The notes under the pieces: generated by a model
What the model was told of the DNA's origin: nothing
Database searches by the model: none
Seen by the model: the letters and a program-made list of their open reading frames with translations, nothing else
Shown here: one piece after another, positions 1 to 13,303 of the stretch
Position numbering within the stretch: the first letter of the stretch is position 1
Layout: every line of letters begins with the position of its first letter
Translations under genes and position numbers: made by a program
DNA from: Bradyrhizobium campsiandrae
GTDB lineage: Bacteria; Pseudomonadota; Alphaproteobacteria; Rhizobiales; Xanthobacteraceae
NCBI RefSeq assembly: GCF_014529705.1
Contig: NZ_JAANIH010000016.1
Span: forward strand, 86,178-150,177
Length of the DNA: 64,000 bases
Direction of reading: 5' to 3'

Positions 1-20
1 GTCCTGCAGCAAACTCGAAA

Positions 21-44
21 GGCGGCTCGCGGGCCGCCTTTTTT
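21..44 (+). terminator. Rho-independent terminator of a gene left of the window
   Basis: GGCGGC (21-26) pairs with GCCGCC (33-38) and is followed directly by six T. It ends a transcription unit that lies outside the window. Confidence 0.8.
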
Positions 45-267
45 GCGCACGCGCCTGCGAGATGACCACAGGCCGTCGATAACATTCTCGTTAACGGCAG
101 CAATGATGACGGGTTCGTCCGAAAAAGCCGCGTTCGCTCCTCACACTTCAGAGTTGCTTGCTGGGCTTTGGCGTCAATGACGCCGCCGAGGCAAACTGCA
201 GGTGGAACTTCGAACGTCCGGCCGCTTTGTGGAACCGGCCGGTGGTTCGAATTTGATCGGTGCCGAC

Positions 268-630
268 ATGGATCGATTGAAACTCTCGCTGAAGCTTGTG
301 CTCCTCGCGGCGCCTCTGGTGCTATCGAGCGGAAGTGCCATGGGGCGTGACGACGGCCGCTTCACGGATTCGCCCCTGAAGCCCTGGTTCGACAGCCTCC
401 GTAGCCATCTCGGTCCATGCTGCTCGGATGCCGATGGCGTCGCGGTGGCCGATCCTGATTGGGAATCGCTCAATGGACACTATCGAGTCCGCCTCGACGG
501 GCAGTGGGTCGAGGTCCCCGACGAAGCGGTGATCACTGAACCGAACCGCGCCGGCCGCACCATGGTCTGGCCGGTCAAGACGGCGTTCGGCATCTCGATC
601 CGCTGCTTCATGCCCGGCAGCATGACCTGA
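268..630 (+). CDS. Small secreted protein of unknown function
   Basis: The protein has 120 residues from the ATG at 268; an upstream in-frame start at 202 would add 22 residues in front of a clear signal peptide, so I prefer 268. Residues 1-27 form a signal peptide (Lys/Arg start, then a Leu/Val-rich core). The mature part has a CCSDADG motif near residue 52, a second Cys near the C terminus, and a Trp-rich middle. Exported cysteine-containing proteins of this size are common in Bradyrhizobium; I do not recognise a function. The GGAAC sequences upstream have no GTT at the right distance, so no stress promoter is proposed here. Confidence 0.75.
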   Translation: MDRLKLSLKLVLLAAPLVLSSGSAMGRDDGRFTDSPLKPWFDSLRSHLGPCCSDADGVAVADPDWESLNGHYRVRLDGQWVEVPDEAVITEPNRAGRTMVWPVKTAFGISIRCFMPGSMT

Positions 631-641
631 GGTTAGTCGCG

Positions 642-923
642 TCAGCGCTTGGCGGATTTGCGCTTTGCGCTCTTCTTCTTGGATGTCTTTTTCTTGGACG
701 TCTTTCGCTTCGATGCCGTCTTCGACGTCTTCTTCGGCACCTTCTTGCCCTTCTTGCGTGCCTCCGACAGGCCGATCGCAATCGCCTGCTTGCGGCTCTT
801 CACGCGCCCGCCGCGTCCGCCGCGTCCGCTCTTCGCGGTCCCCTTCTTGTAGCGTCGCATCTCGCGCTCGACATCACTGCCTGAGCTGCGTGAGTAGCGG
901 CGCTTCTTTGCCTTGCGTGCCAT
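642..923 (-). CDS. Lys/Arg-rich DUF6496-type protein
   Basis: The protein has 93 residues from the ATG at 923; the longer reading frame to 977 has no support. It starts MARKAKKRRYSR, has a conserved central segment (KSGRGGRGGRVKSRKQAIAIG) and ends in a long Lys/Ser/Arg tail of repeated KKTSK/KKKSAK units. This matches my memory of DUF6496 proteins, small very basic proteins that resemble histone H1-like tails and are thought to bind nucleic acid; that role is inference. A GGAAC-N17-GTT site lies 27 bases upstream, so it is probably stress-induced. Confidence 0.8.
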   Translation of the reverse strand: MARKAKKRRYSRSSGSDVEREMRRYKKGTAKSGRGGRGGRVKSRKQAIAIGLSEARKKGKKVPKKTSKTASKRKTSKKKTSKKKSAKRKSAKR

Positions 924-950
924 CAACTCTCTCCCTTGGCCCGGAAAGAG

Positions 951-975
951 AACAGGAGGGCTTGCGCAAGGTTCC
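951..975 (-). promoter_or_regulatory. Putative EcfG (general stress) promoter for the DUF6496 gene
   Basis: On the minus strand GGAAC (971-975) is followed after 17 bases by GTT (951-953, preceded by T). This fits the alphaproteobacterial EcfG form GGAAC-N16/17-CGTT. The start codon at 923 is 27 bases further on. Confidence 0.6.
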
Positions 976-995
976 AATGCGCCGGCCGGAGTTGC

Positions 996-1190
996 TCAGA
1001 ACGAGTTCGCGAGCTCGATCTCGGCTTCCAGCGCCCGGATGCGGCGCGCGGCTTCGGAAGAGGAGAGACCTCGATCATATTGCGCGGGCTGGTAGGCCTC
1101 CTCGCTCAGCCGCTTCAGTCGCAGCCCCTGCGCTCTGGTCATCTGCTCCATGAGAAAAGCCTTGGCGTCGTATTTACCCTGAACCTGCAT
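996..1190 (-). CDS. DUF3072-like small protein
   Basis: The protein has 64 residues. The segment MTRAQGLRLKRLSEEAYQ followed by a short linker and SSSEAARRIRALEAEI matches the layout of DUF3072 proteins (M-T-x-A-Q-x-x-x-L-x-x-L-S-E-E-A, then E-A-x-x-R-I-x-x-L). The function of that family is not known to me. It is divergent from the gene at 1252 and shares a 60-base intergenic region with it. No GGAAC site faces it. Confidence 0.75.
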   Translation of the reverse strand: MQVQGKYDAKAFLMEQMTRAQGLRLKRLSEEAYQPAQYDRGLSSSEAARRIRALEAEIELANSF

Positions 1191-1217
1191 GTTCGCTCTC
1201 CGTCGTGAATTCCTGGC

Positions 1218-1245
1218 TTGACTATATGTTCTTATTTTGTTCTAA
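1218..1245 (+). promoter_or_regulatory. Possible sigma-70 promoter, leaderless
   Basis: TTGACT (1218-1223), 16 bases, then TTCTAA (1240-1245). The start codon of the next gene is at 1252 and has no ribosome binding site before it, so a leaderless transcript would explain both observations. Weak on its own. Confidence 0.3.
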
Positions 1246-1251
1246 CAAGCC

Positions 1252-1527
1252 ATGGACAACAGAATTAATCAAATCCGACGTAAAATCAGCGCCTTGAGGC
1301 TGGAAATGGCCGACGTCGAGGCGTCGGTGCGCGATCTCGTCAATCGCGATCGTGACTGCGCCGAACGGGTCCAGGCGCAGATGGATCTGCGCCGAAAAAT
1401 CAACCTGCTGATCGGCGAGTGGATGGCCGCTGGTGGGGGCGAAATATTGCCCGACATCCGCGACCGGATCCGTCTTCGGCCGTTGAAGAATGAGACGAGG
1501 CCGACCGGCAGAGCCGCCCGTCGCTGA
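1252..1527 (+). CDS. Hypothetical coiled-coil protein
   Basis: The protein has 91 residues. Residues 5-60 are heptad-like and highly charged (INQIRRKISALRLEMADVEA), predicting a helical coiled coil; the C terminus is Arg-rich. No domain recognised. There is no Shine-Dalgarno sequence before the ATG (the bases are TTCTAACAAGCC), which agrees with a leaderless start. It is followed after 34 bases by a second small helical protein of related layout (1562), and the two may form a unit. Confidence 0.65.
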   Translation: MDNRINQIRRKISALRLEMADVEASVRDLVNRDRDCAERVQAQMDLRRKINLLIGEWMAAGGGEILPDIRDRIRLRPLKNETRPTGRAARR

Positions 1528-1561
1528 GAGAGCTTGCGCCTGCGGCGGATGGAGGCTGGTG

Positions 1562-1765
1562 GTGGAGGACGACCCGGACGCCTACCGGATTCTCAAGCTG
1601 CGCGCCGAGATCCTCGAATTGGGCTCCGCGATCCGCCAATTGCAGCGTGAGGGGCTCGACGATGCCGCGGCCCAGCTCCTGATCGGGCGCAAGCGGGCCC
1701 AGCTCGACCACCTCGTGAAGAAGGGCGGCAGCGGCCTTAACATCCCTGACATCCGACGCAGCTAA
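1562..1765 (+). CDS. Hypothetical small helical protein
   Basis: I place the start at GTG 1562 because GGAGG lies at 1551-1555, six bases away; the reading frame stays open upstream to an ATG at 1490 that overlaps the previous gene. The 67-residue product starts VEDDPDAYRILKLRAEI and has a long charged helix with LIGRKRAQLDHLV at the end, close in character to the preceding protein. No family recognised. Confidence 0.65.
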   Translation: MEDDPDAYRILKLRAEILELGSAIRQLQREGLDDAAAQLLIGRKRAQLDHLVKKGGSGLNIPDIRRS

Positions 1766-1800
1766 AGCGGTCGCGCAACGCGACATGCCGGAGCTCGTCG

Positions 1801-2001
1801 ATGCCGGATGCCGAAACGGCCGCACTGCTGCGAGCGGTTCTGGATGAAGTCTGTGCGGAGCTTGCGCCGTTCGATATGGTGACGCGCGAGCGTGTCGCCG
1901 CCAGACTGAATGACCTCGTTCGGTCGGGGCCCTGCTCGGTCGACGATCTGAGGCAGGCCGGGCGGGATGCTCTGATCCGCGTACCGACCATGTGGCCTTG
2001 A
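1801..2001 (+). CDS. Hypothetical protein
   Basis: The protein has 66 residues, is acidic-to-neutral and mostly helical (ETAALLRAVLDEVCAELAPF), and ends VPTMWP. The AGCTCGTCG before the ATG is a poor ribosome site. It lies 35 bases after the previous gene on the same strand and may be co-transcribed with it. Similar short proteins are common in Bradyrhizobium genomes, but I cannot name a function. Confidence 0.6.
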   Translation: MPDAETAALLRAVLDEVCAELAPFDMVTRERVAARLNDLVRSGPCSVDDLRQAGRDALIRVPTMWP

Positions 2002-2023
2002 CAGGCTTCGACCCAACGCAAGA

Positions 2024-2043
2024 GGCCCCGCTTCCGCGGGGCC
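2024..2043. terminator. Bidirectional hairpin between convergent genes
   Basis: GGCCCCGC (2024-2031) pairs with GCGGGGCC (2036-2043) around a four-base loop. There is no T run, so it is a hairpin without the classical tail. Confidence 0.45.
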
Positions 2044-2052
2044 CGAGCGAGC

Positions 2053-2295
2053 TTACTTGGTGTTAGCAGGTGCGCTTTTGTTGTTTGTCATCGTTCCGCC
2101 CTGATCGGAGCCGGGACCGGAGCCGCCCTGGCCGGAAGGATCGCTGCCCTTGGACTTCATGTTGGCGCCCGTGGTCTGCGACGACGAGGTCGCCGATCCA
2201 TGTTTGGCCTTGTGCGACTTGGCCTGCGCGGCGAACGGCGCGGCGGCAAGGCCGGTTGCCAACATCACGGCGAGAGCGAGCTTGGTCGTCTTCAT
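2053..2295 (-). CDS. Small secreted Ser/Gly/Lys-rich protein
   Basis: The 80-residue product starts at ATG 2295 with MKTTKLALAVMLATGLAAAP, a classical signal peptide cleaved after AQA. The mature part is low complexity: KSHKAKHGSATSSSQTTG then Gly/Ser/Asp-rich repeats and a Lys C terminus. Such proteins are thought to be periplasmic stress proteins in rhizobia; that is inference. A GGAAC-N17-GTT site lies 38 bases upstream. Confidence 0.75.
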   Translation of the reverse strand: MKTTKLALAVMLATGLAAAPFAAQAKSHKAKHGSATSSSQTTGANMKSKGSDPSGQGGSGPGSDQGGTMTNNKSAPANTK

Positions 2296-2333
2296 GTGGG
2301 GGAACTCCCTGAGTTGAATTGACGCAGGCAGCC

Positions 2334-2358
2334 AACCGCCATTTGCCCCAGGAGTTCC
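2334..2358 (-). promoter_or_regulatory. Putative EcfG promoter
   Basis: GGAAC (complement of 2354-2358), 17 bases, GTT (complement of 2334-2336). It faces the small secreted protein gene that starts at 2295. Confidence 0.55.
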
Positions 2359-2389
2359 CAACAAAGCGTCGCGGTTGTTCGCGCCTGCT

Positions 2390-2659
2390 TCAAGATTCCT
2401 TGTCCGCGTCGAGGATGAACACGACGCCCGTCAGCGCGGCACCGATCGCAAACGTCGTCACCATCGTGCCGACAAAAACGAAGGCGGCCCCGCTGCCGCC
2501 GTGGTTCAGCAACTCTGCCACCGCAGGATTGGCCAGAAGAAGTGCGAGCGTGAAGATCAGGCCGAGGGCCGCACCCATCATCGCCTGGGTCATCAATTTG
2601 ATGAAGCCGGTGGGAGAGACCAGGCTGGGCAACTTGTTCGGCGACTTTTTTGCGCGCAT
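2390..2659 (-). CDS. Small inner-membrane protein, two TM segments
   Basis: The protein has 89 residues: a basic N terminus (MRAKKSPNK), a first membrane segment at about 27-49 (MMGAALGLIFTLALLLANPA), and a second at about 58-82 (AAFVFVGTMVTTFAIGAALTG), ending in a short charged tail. No family recognised. A full-consensus GGAAC-N16-CGTT site ends 25 bases before the start, so this is a strong candidate for general stress control. Confidence 0.75.
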   Translation of the reverse strand: MRAKKSPNKLPSLVSPTGFIKLMTQAMMGAALGLIFTLALLLANPAVAELLNHGGSGAAFVFVGTMVTTFAIGAALTGVVFILDADKES

Positions 2660-2684
2660 GGAACTGCCATCGATCTGGCAGGCA

Positions 2685-2709
2685 AACGCGCGCGTTGACC
2701 TCCGGTTCC
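2685..2709 (-). promoter_or_regulatory. Putative EcfG promoter, full consensus
   Basis: GGAAC (complement of 2705-2709), 16 bases, CGTT (complement of 2685-2688). It faces the small membrane protein gene that starts at 2659. Confidence 0.65.
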
Positions 2710-2800
2710 ATCCTGCATCAAGGAATTGTCAACGGCCGCTTCATCGGGCGTTCATGCCGAGCTTGCGAGGATGAGCGCCATCAACACGGGAACATCAGCT

Positions 2801-3022
2801 ATGGGTAAGGTGGTCTTTCTCTATCGCTCGCTGGCTTACCGTAACGCGGCGGCCGACATGTTGCGCAAGGCGCGCAAGCTGCCGCGCGGTGTGGAGCGCA
2901 GCGCGGCCCGCCGCTATGCGAGAGCATTACGCGATCTTGCGAAAACGGAAGCCTGGCTCGAAGGGCGCGTCGCCGACGAATCGCGGCCGATGCCGCGCCT
3001 GAAGGTCGTTGCGTCACGTTAG
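2801..3022 (+). CDS. Hypothetical small basic protein
   Basis: From ATG 2801 the product is 73 residues (MGKVVFLYRSLAYRN...). It is rich in Arg and Ala (RGVERSAARRYARALRDLAK) and helical. Other in-frame starts exist at 2771 (ATG) and 2726 (TTG); 2801 is preferred because conserved-looking sequence begins there, but the choice is uncertain. Its TAG stop codon is the first three bases of the repeat element at 3020. Function unknown. Confidence 0.55.
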   Translation: MGKVVFLYRSLAYRNAAADMLRKARKLPRGVERSAARRYARALRDLAKTEAWLEGRVADESRPMPRLKVVASR

Positions 3023-3127
3023 AGCGTTTTCAAGCGAAGTGGATGCCGGTTCGCGTCAAGAAAACGCGTCAAGCCAGGAATCGAGAGCCCGTCCCGTGCC
3101 GATTCCATCGGAACGGGAAAGGCTCTA
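3020..3127. repeat. Rhizobial palindromic intergenic mosaic element (RIME-like)
   Basis: The ends are inverted (TAGAGC at 3020-3025, GCTCTA at 3122-3127) and an inner pair CGTTTTC / GAAAACG plus TTCC...GGAA arms give a compound hairpin. I recognise the sequence type as the RIME-like element common in Bradyrhizobium and other Rhizobiales. Both ends overlap stop codons of the flanking genes, TAG at 3020-3022 and, on the minus strand, TAG at 3125-3127. Confidence 0.7.
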
Positions 3128-4618
3128 ACCCAACGCACGCTGGAGTTCGGGAGAGGTGCCGGCCTCGAGCTTGTCCTGCGCCGCCGAATTTGCCGCGCTC
3201 TTGCGCGTCAACGGCACCTCGAGGCGGCACAGAAGGCCCTCGGAACGCCAGTCGAATTGCGCCTGTCCGCCGAGTTGGGATTCGACGCTGGCCAAAAGGC
3301 TTCTCGTTCCGAAGCCGCGCGATTTCGGCGTCCTGACCAGCGGACCTCCGCTCTCCTCCCAGGTCAGCGTGAGAAGATCGTTCTCGACCACCCAGCCGAT
3401 TGCGAGCCGCCCCGACCGGGTCGAGAGCGCGCCATACTTCGCCGAATTGGTGAAGAGTTCGTGCAGTGCCAGCGCCAGCGTCTGGGCGGTCGCAGGCAGC
3501 AGCTGTACCTCGGGGCCCGCCAGCCTGATCTGTCCGCCGGGCGAATAGGGCGCAAGCTCCTCGTCGATCAGCTTGGAGAGCTCGGCGCCCTGCCAGCTCG
3601 ACAACGACAGGATGGTGTGCACGCGGGCGAGGGCGTTGATGCGGCCTTCGACGGCATTGACATAGGCCTTCACTTCGTCGGCGCGGGTGAGGCGCACGAT
3701 GGACTGCGCCAGCGCCAGCGCATTCTTGGCGCGGTGGTCGACTTCGCGCGCGAGCAGGTTCTGCCGTTCCTCGGCGCGCTTGCGTTCGGTGATGTCGACG
3801 GTAACGCCGCTGACCCGCACCACGCGACCATTCGGATCGGCGGTTGCGGCTGCAGTGCCGACGCACCAGCGCACCTCGCCGTCGGGTCGCACGATGCGGA
3901 ATTCCGTCTCGTAGGCGCGCGTGCCCTTGTTGAATTCGGCGATGGCCTTGCGCAGCTGATCGACATCGTCGGGATGCAGCAGGGCCTGAACGTTGGCCGG
4001 GTTGACTTCGAAGTTCTCGGGACTGACGCCAAAGATGCGATATTGTCCGTCGTCCCACATCCAGTCGCCGCTGACCCAGTCCCAGTCCCACGATCCCATC
4101 TTGCCGGCCGCGATCGCCATGCTGCGCCGCTCTTCGCTCTCGCGCAGCTTCGCGGTGGAGTTCTCCAGCTCGGCGGTGCGGGCGCGGACGCGATCCTCGA
4201 GATCCTGGTTCAGCCGCTCGAGCTCGCGCGTCTTGCGATAGAGCTCGGCAAACACCTTGACCTTGGCGCGGAGCACCTCGGGCACGACCGGCACCGGCAC
4301 GTAATCGACCGCGCCCATCTCGTAGCCGCGCAGCCGGTCGATGTCGCTGACTTGAATCGCCGAGATGAAGATCATCGCGGTCTTCTGGAAGCGCGGATGC
4401 TCGCGGATCATCGCCGCGAGCTCGAAGCCGTCGAGCTCGGGCATGCAGACGTCGACCAGGATCACCGCGATCTCGGTCTTGAGCAGCACCTCCAGCGCCT
4501 CGCGGCCGGACGAGGCGACGACGAGGTTCTCGCCGAGTTCCTTCAGGATCACCTCGTAGGCGAGCAGCTTGGCCGGCTGATCGTCGACGAGGAGGATATT
4601 GACCTTTTCGTGGTCCAT
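3125..4618 (-). CDS. REC-PAS-HWE histidine kinase
   Basis: The 497-residue protein starts at ATG 4618. Residues 4-120 are a receiver domain with phosphoacceptor Asp56 (LVDVCMPELDG). A coiled-coil linker (about 125-165) and a PAS domain (about 170-280) follow. The C terminus is an HWE/HisKA_2 kinase: His295 in EVDHRAKNALALAQS, then ALHELFTNSAKYGA as N box and a G box near GFGTRSL. There is no membrane segment, so it is cytoplasmic. It starts 13 bases after the giant hybrid kinase and is almost certainly co-transcribed. HWE kinases include the known phosphodonors of PhyR in the general stress response; a role there is an inference supported by the EcfG sites around it. Confidence 0.9.
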   Translation of the reverse strand: MDHEKVNILLVDDQPAKLLAYEVILKELGENLVVASSGREALEVLLKTEIAVILVDVCMPELDGFELAAMIREHPRFQKTAMIFISAIQVSDIDRLRGYEMGAVDYVPVPVVPEVLRAKVKVFAELYRKTRELERLNQDLEDRVRARTAELENSTAKLRESEERRSMAIAAGKMGSWDWDWVSGDWMWDDGQYRIFGVSPENFEVNPANVQALLHPDDVDQLRKAIAEFNKGTRAYETEFRIVRPDGEVRWCVGTAAATADPNGRVVRVSGVTVDITERKRAEERQNLLAREVDHRAKNALALAQSIVRLTRADEVKAYVNAVEGRINALARVHTILSLSSWQGAELSKLIDEELAPYSPGGQIRLAGPEVQLLPATAQTLALALHELFTNSAKYGALSTRSGRLAIGWVVENDLLTLTWEESGGPLVRTPKSRGFGTRSLLASVESQLGGQAQFDWRSEGLLCRLEVPLTRKSAANSAAQDKLEAGTSPELQRALG

Positions 4619-4631
4619 TCTCGGATCCAGC

Positions 4632-10928
<6,297 letters not shown>

Positions 10929-11067
10929 ACTAATTCCCCCGCAGGCGTCGCCCGAATCTCAAGGCGTGACGCGACTGATCAAAATAGAGCGTCAGCCAAA
11001 TTCGAAATCAAGCGCCAAGGTCGCGACGCGAGGAATTGGAACCTGCCGTGCTCAGCCCAAGCAACCC

Positions 11068-11092
11068 AACCGGCAAGACTGCGAAAAGTTCC
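11068..11092 (-). promoter_or_regulatory. Possible EcfG promoter for the giant hybrid kinase
   Basis: GGAAC (complement of 11088-11092), 17 bases, GTT (complement of 11068-11070). The start codon at 10928 is 139 bases away, longer than at the other sites, so confidence is lower. Confidence 0.4.
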
Positions 11093-11161
11093 CCCGATCT
11101 CAAAAAAATTCATGGCCTTGAGGTAGACGCGTTCCCATCCTGAAACTCGGCCGTCGGCCGA

Positions 11162-11186
11162 GGAACGCCCGCAGAGGCCCAAGGTT
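11162..11186 (+). promoter_or_regulatory. Putative EcfG promoter
   Basis: GGAAC (11162-11166), 17 bases, GTT (11184-11186). The start codon at 11214 is 27 bases further on. Confidence 0.55.
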
Positions 11187-11213
11187 AGCTCAGCAGATAC
11201 AGGGAGAGCGGAT

Positions 11214-11507
11214 ATGAAAGCCGGATTGATCGTTGTCGCCGCATTGTTCGCCACCGGATCGGCTCTTGGTCAGGCCGGCGCGCCCAGTGGGCGCGGAGCG
11301 GTGACCGGCGATCCCGCCGCAAGCTCCGCCACCCCGCATGCGGATTCGCAAACCACGGGGACGGCCTCCACGTCAAATCCCAGCGGCAGCGGCACCTCGA
11401 CGTCGGGCGGCAAGGATGCCAATGGCGATGCCGGCCGGGACAAGATGCCGGAGAGCAATCGTACCAAGCGGCCGCTGGACCAGCAGCATCACCCGGAAGA
11501 CAGATAG
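11214..11507 (+). CDS. Small secreted Ser/Thr/Gly-rich protein
   Basis: The protein has 97 residues. Residues 1-20 (MKAGLIVVAALFATGSALGQ) are a signal peptide. The rest is low-complexity Ser/Thr/Gly/Ala sequence with a charged end (RTKRPLDQQHHPEDR). It has a good ribosome site (GGGAGAG, 11200s). A GGAAC-N17-GTT site lies 27 bases upstream, so it belongs with the other small exported stress-type proteins of this block. No domain recognised. Confidence 0.75.
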   Translation: MKAGLIVVAALFATGSALGQAGAPSGRGAVTGDPAASSATPHADSQTTGTASTSNPSGSGTSTSGGKDANGDAGRDKMPESNRTKRPLDQQHHPEDR

Positions 11508-11512
11508 GGCTT

Positions 11513-12022
11513 CTATTTGTCGGCGATGGTGCGCTCGGCGTCCTTCAACTGCGCACGAAGCACGGGCAGGTGCTCGCGCGCAAAGGCTGCGAGGGCGGGA
11601 TTGTCGGGCGTTTTGATATAGCGCGCGAGCAGGTCGATTGCGGCTTCGTATTCGGGGATCTGGGCAGCATAGAAGCTTCTGACATAGGCCGGCCCGTCCA
11701 GATCATCGGGCGTGGCGAGGCTGGCGTCGGCTGTCGTCTTGCTGACCCGCGGCTCGGTTCCAATCCTGTCCTGAATCGCCTTCAATGCCTTGTCGCGCTT
11801 TGCAGCTTCTTCGGCGCGCAAGGCGGCGAGGTTCTTGACCTCGGCATTGCCTTTCAGATCGGTGCTCTCCAACAGGCCCTGCTGGAAGCGGCTGAATGCA
11901 TAGAGGCCACTGATGACGTCTGTCGCGTCAGGCGCGCGGTCGCCGCGCATCCGCTCGCCCGTGCTGTCGGCAAGCGCCGCGGTGGTGATGAAGGCCAGGA
12001 CGATGGCGACGAGGATCCTCAT
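11513..12022 (-). CDS. DUF4142-like periplasmic protein
   Basis: The protein has 169 residues with signal peptide 1-18 (MRILVAIVLAFITTAALA). The body is helical: an ISGLYAFSRFQQGLL segment, a Lys/Ala-rich middle, then YAAQIPEYEAAIDLLARYI and a final helix ALAAFAREHLPVLRAQL. This is the layout of DUF4142 proteins (ferritin-like helical bundle, periplasmic, often stress-induced); the 16341-16892 gene is a second and clearer member. The EcfG-type site upstream leaves only eight bases before the ATG, which would make the transcript nearly leaderless. Confidence 0.75.
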   Translation of the reverse strand: MRILVAIVLAFITTAALADSTGERMRGDRAPDATDVISGLYAFSRFQQGLLESTDLKGNAEVKNLAALRAEEAAKRDKALKAIQDRIGTEPRVSKTTADASLATPDDLDGPAYVRSFYAAQIPEYEAAIDLLARYIKTPDNPALAAFAREHLPVLRAQLKDAERTIADK

Positions 12023-12030
12023 GGCTGTGT

Positions 12031-12056
12031 AACGATCGATGGCGACGTCAGGTTCC
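12031..12056 (-). promoter_or_regulatory. Putative EcfG promoter, CGTT variant with one extra base
   Basis: GGAAC (complement of 12052-12056), 17 bases, CGTT (complement of 12031-12034). The start codon at 12022 is very close, implying a leader of only a few bases. Confidence 0.5.
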
Positions 12057-12120
12057 GGTGGACCTTACGATCCCGTAAGGACTGTTGCGGGCGAGGGGTT
12101 CCGTACCCACGTCTTATCCC

Positions 12121-12315
12121 ATGAAACAGTCTGACATCTTCAGGGACAACGCCGAGAACTGCCTGCAATTGGCCGAGCGCTCGGAAGGGCGACCGGCCTA
12201 TAATCGCTATTCGCGCATGGCGGACGCCTGGACGGCGCTGGCGAAAGAGCAGGACTGGCTCGATGGTGAAGTCCCTCCCGTTCAGGTCGGGATTCGGCGT
12301 CGAGAGGACGCATGA
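12121..12315 (+). CDS. Small hypothetical protein
   Basis: From ATG 12121 the product has 64 residues (MKQSDIFRDNAENCLQLAERS...). An upstream in-frame start at 12085 lies in the divergent promoter region. The sequence DNAENCLQLAERS ... RYSRMADAWTALAKEQDWLDG is a pattern seen in many short Bradyrhizobium proteins (one Cys, Trp-rich helix); I know of no function. It is divergent from the DUF4142 gene. Confidence 0.75.
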   Translation: MKQSDIFRDNAENCLQLAERSEGRPAYNRYSRMADAWTALAKEQDWLDGEVPPVQVGIRRREDA

Positions 12316-12436
12316 CGACTTGCGTTTTCGTGGTGCCGGGTGTGAGACGGCTCACGGAAACAACGAGACCAATCAAGGATCATCAGGGGAATAGTCGATC
12401 GCACTGATTTTTTCGATTCCAGAAGGAGGTTTTGCG

Positions 12437-12568
12437 ATGGCTCCACGTCTGGCGCTTCTCTCACTCATTCTCGCCTTTGGCATTTCGGTCGCGTTCGCGA
12501 CGGTGACGACGGTCCGGCAGGTGCATCAGGAAAACGCATCCATCGCGGTGCGTGCGGCGCATAGCTAG
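12437..12568 (+). CDS. 43-residue single-span membrane peptide
   Basis: ATG 12437 is preceded by AAGGAGGT (12423-12430), the best Shine-Dalgarno sequence in this block, six bases away. The product starts MAPRLALLSLILAFGISVAF, one membrane span or uncleaved signal anchor at about 5-26, followed by a 17-residue polar tail ending RAAHS. The gene is shorter than usual annotation cut-offs. Function unknown. Confidence 0.7.
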   Translation: MAPRLALLSLILAFGISVAFATVTTVRQVHQENASIAVRAAHS

Positions 12569-12590
12569 CGCGGGTATCTCTCGCTCATCA

Positions 12591-12615
12591 GGAACATTCC
12601 GCGCCTCGGAGCGTA
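12591..12615 (+). promoter_or_regulatory. Weak EcfG-like promoter
   Basis: GGAAC (12591-12595), 16 bases, CGTA (12612-12615), one mismatch from CGTT. The start codon at 12651 is 35 bases further on. Confidence 0.35.
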
Positions 12616-12650
12616 TGGCTTCGAAGCATCGGATGAGGCGAGAGGACCCC

Positions 12651-12857
12651 ATGGCACATTCCGATCACGGCATCGTCAAGGACAAGCACGCGGAAGATCA
12701 GCCGCGTGACAAGCAGCGCGCACAGACGGTGCACAAGACGGACCAGAAGGACTCGCCGTCGCGTGAGGCCACGCGCGATCCCAAGCTCGACGACGGCAGC
12801 AAGACACCGGGCTCCGGCATGACGCCGGATGATTCCGGTTCGGCGCCGAGCGGCTGA
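12651..12857 (+). CDS. Small hydrophilic stress-type protein
   Basis: The product has 68 residues from ATG 12651 (MAHSDHGIVKDKHAEDQPRD). It is extremely hydrophilic, with Lys/Asp/Gln/Ser and no hydrophobic segment, so it is likely disordered. GAGAGGA lies just before the start. The composition is hydrophilin-like; desiccation or osmotic protection is a guess. An EcfG-like site with one mismatch lies upstream. Confidence 0.7.
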   Translation: MAHSDHGIVKDKHAEDQPRDKQRAQTVHKTDQKDSPSREATRDPKLDDGSKTPGSGMTPDDSGSAPSG

Positions 12858-13012
12858 ATTCGCCAAAGCATCATCGCGCTTCAGGAACGAATCGTCTTAC
12901 CAAACGTCGACTGGTTGCTTCCGGTTGTCATGCCCCCGGTGATCCGGAAGCAATCTCCACGGCCCTGGCACTCACCGTGCCGGGGTCGTTTGGCTTTGCG
13001 AGATGTTATGGA

Positions 13013-13261
13013 TCAGTCGTCGTTGCCGCTGTCGGGTTCGTTCTGGGTGTGGCCGTCAGGCCCGCGGCCGAACACGCCGAAGCTGCTCGACTTGATCCCA
13101 GCCGCGGCGTCAACGCCTGCGGCGGCGAGGCCGAACTTGAGGAGTTCGCGGACCGCCGCGGCACGGGTCGGCATCCGGTGCTTGAACCGGAAATCGTCAA
13201 CTGCGGCCAGCTCGTCCGGAGACAGCATGACCTGCAGACGCTCGGCGCGAAGGTCGTTCAT
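13013..13261 (-). CDS. Ribbon-helix-helix-like small regulator
   Basis: The protein has 82 residues. The N-terminal 50 residues (ERLQVMLSPDELAAVDDFRF, then RMPTRAAAVRELLKFGLA) have the beta-strand, helix, helix pattern of ribbon-helix-helix DNA-binding proteins; the C terminus is a Gly/Ser/Asp-rich tail. It is alone, not next to a toxin gene, so an antitoxin role is not supported. A GGAAC-N17-GTT site and an inverted repeat (13279-13303) lie upstream and overlap, which suggests self-repression of a stress promoter. Confidence 0.75.
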   Translation of the reverse strand: MNDLRAERLQVMLSPDELAAVDDFRFKHRMPTRAAAVRELLKFGLAAAGVDAAAGIKSSSFGVFGRGPDGHTQNEPDSGNDD

Positions 13262-13278
13262 GGTCGGTCACGCGCGGT

Positions 13279-13303
13279 GAGTAAGTTGAGCAGTTTACTC
13301 AAC
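13279..13303. promoter_or_regulatory. Inverted repeat, possible operator of the RHH regulator
   Basis: GAGTAA (13279-13284) and TTACTC (13295-13300) are inverted, and GTTGAG (13285-13290) with CTCAAC (13298-13303) form a second overlapping pair. They lie between the regulator start (13261) and its -35-like GGAAC. Confidence 0.4.

Noticed and set aside
241..262. GGTTCGAATTT as possible tRNA T-arm
   Set aside because: No acceptor stem or anticodon arm fits nearby.
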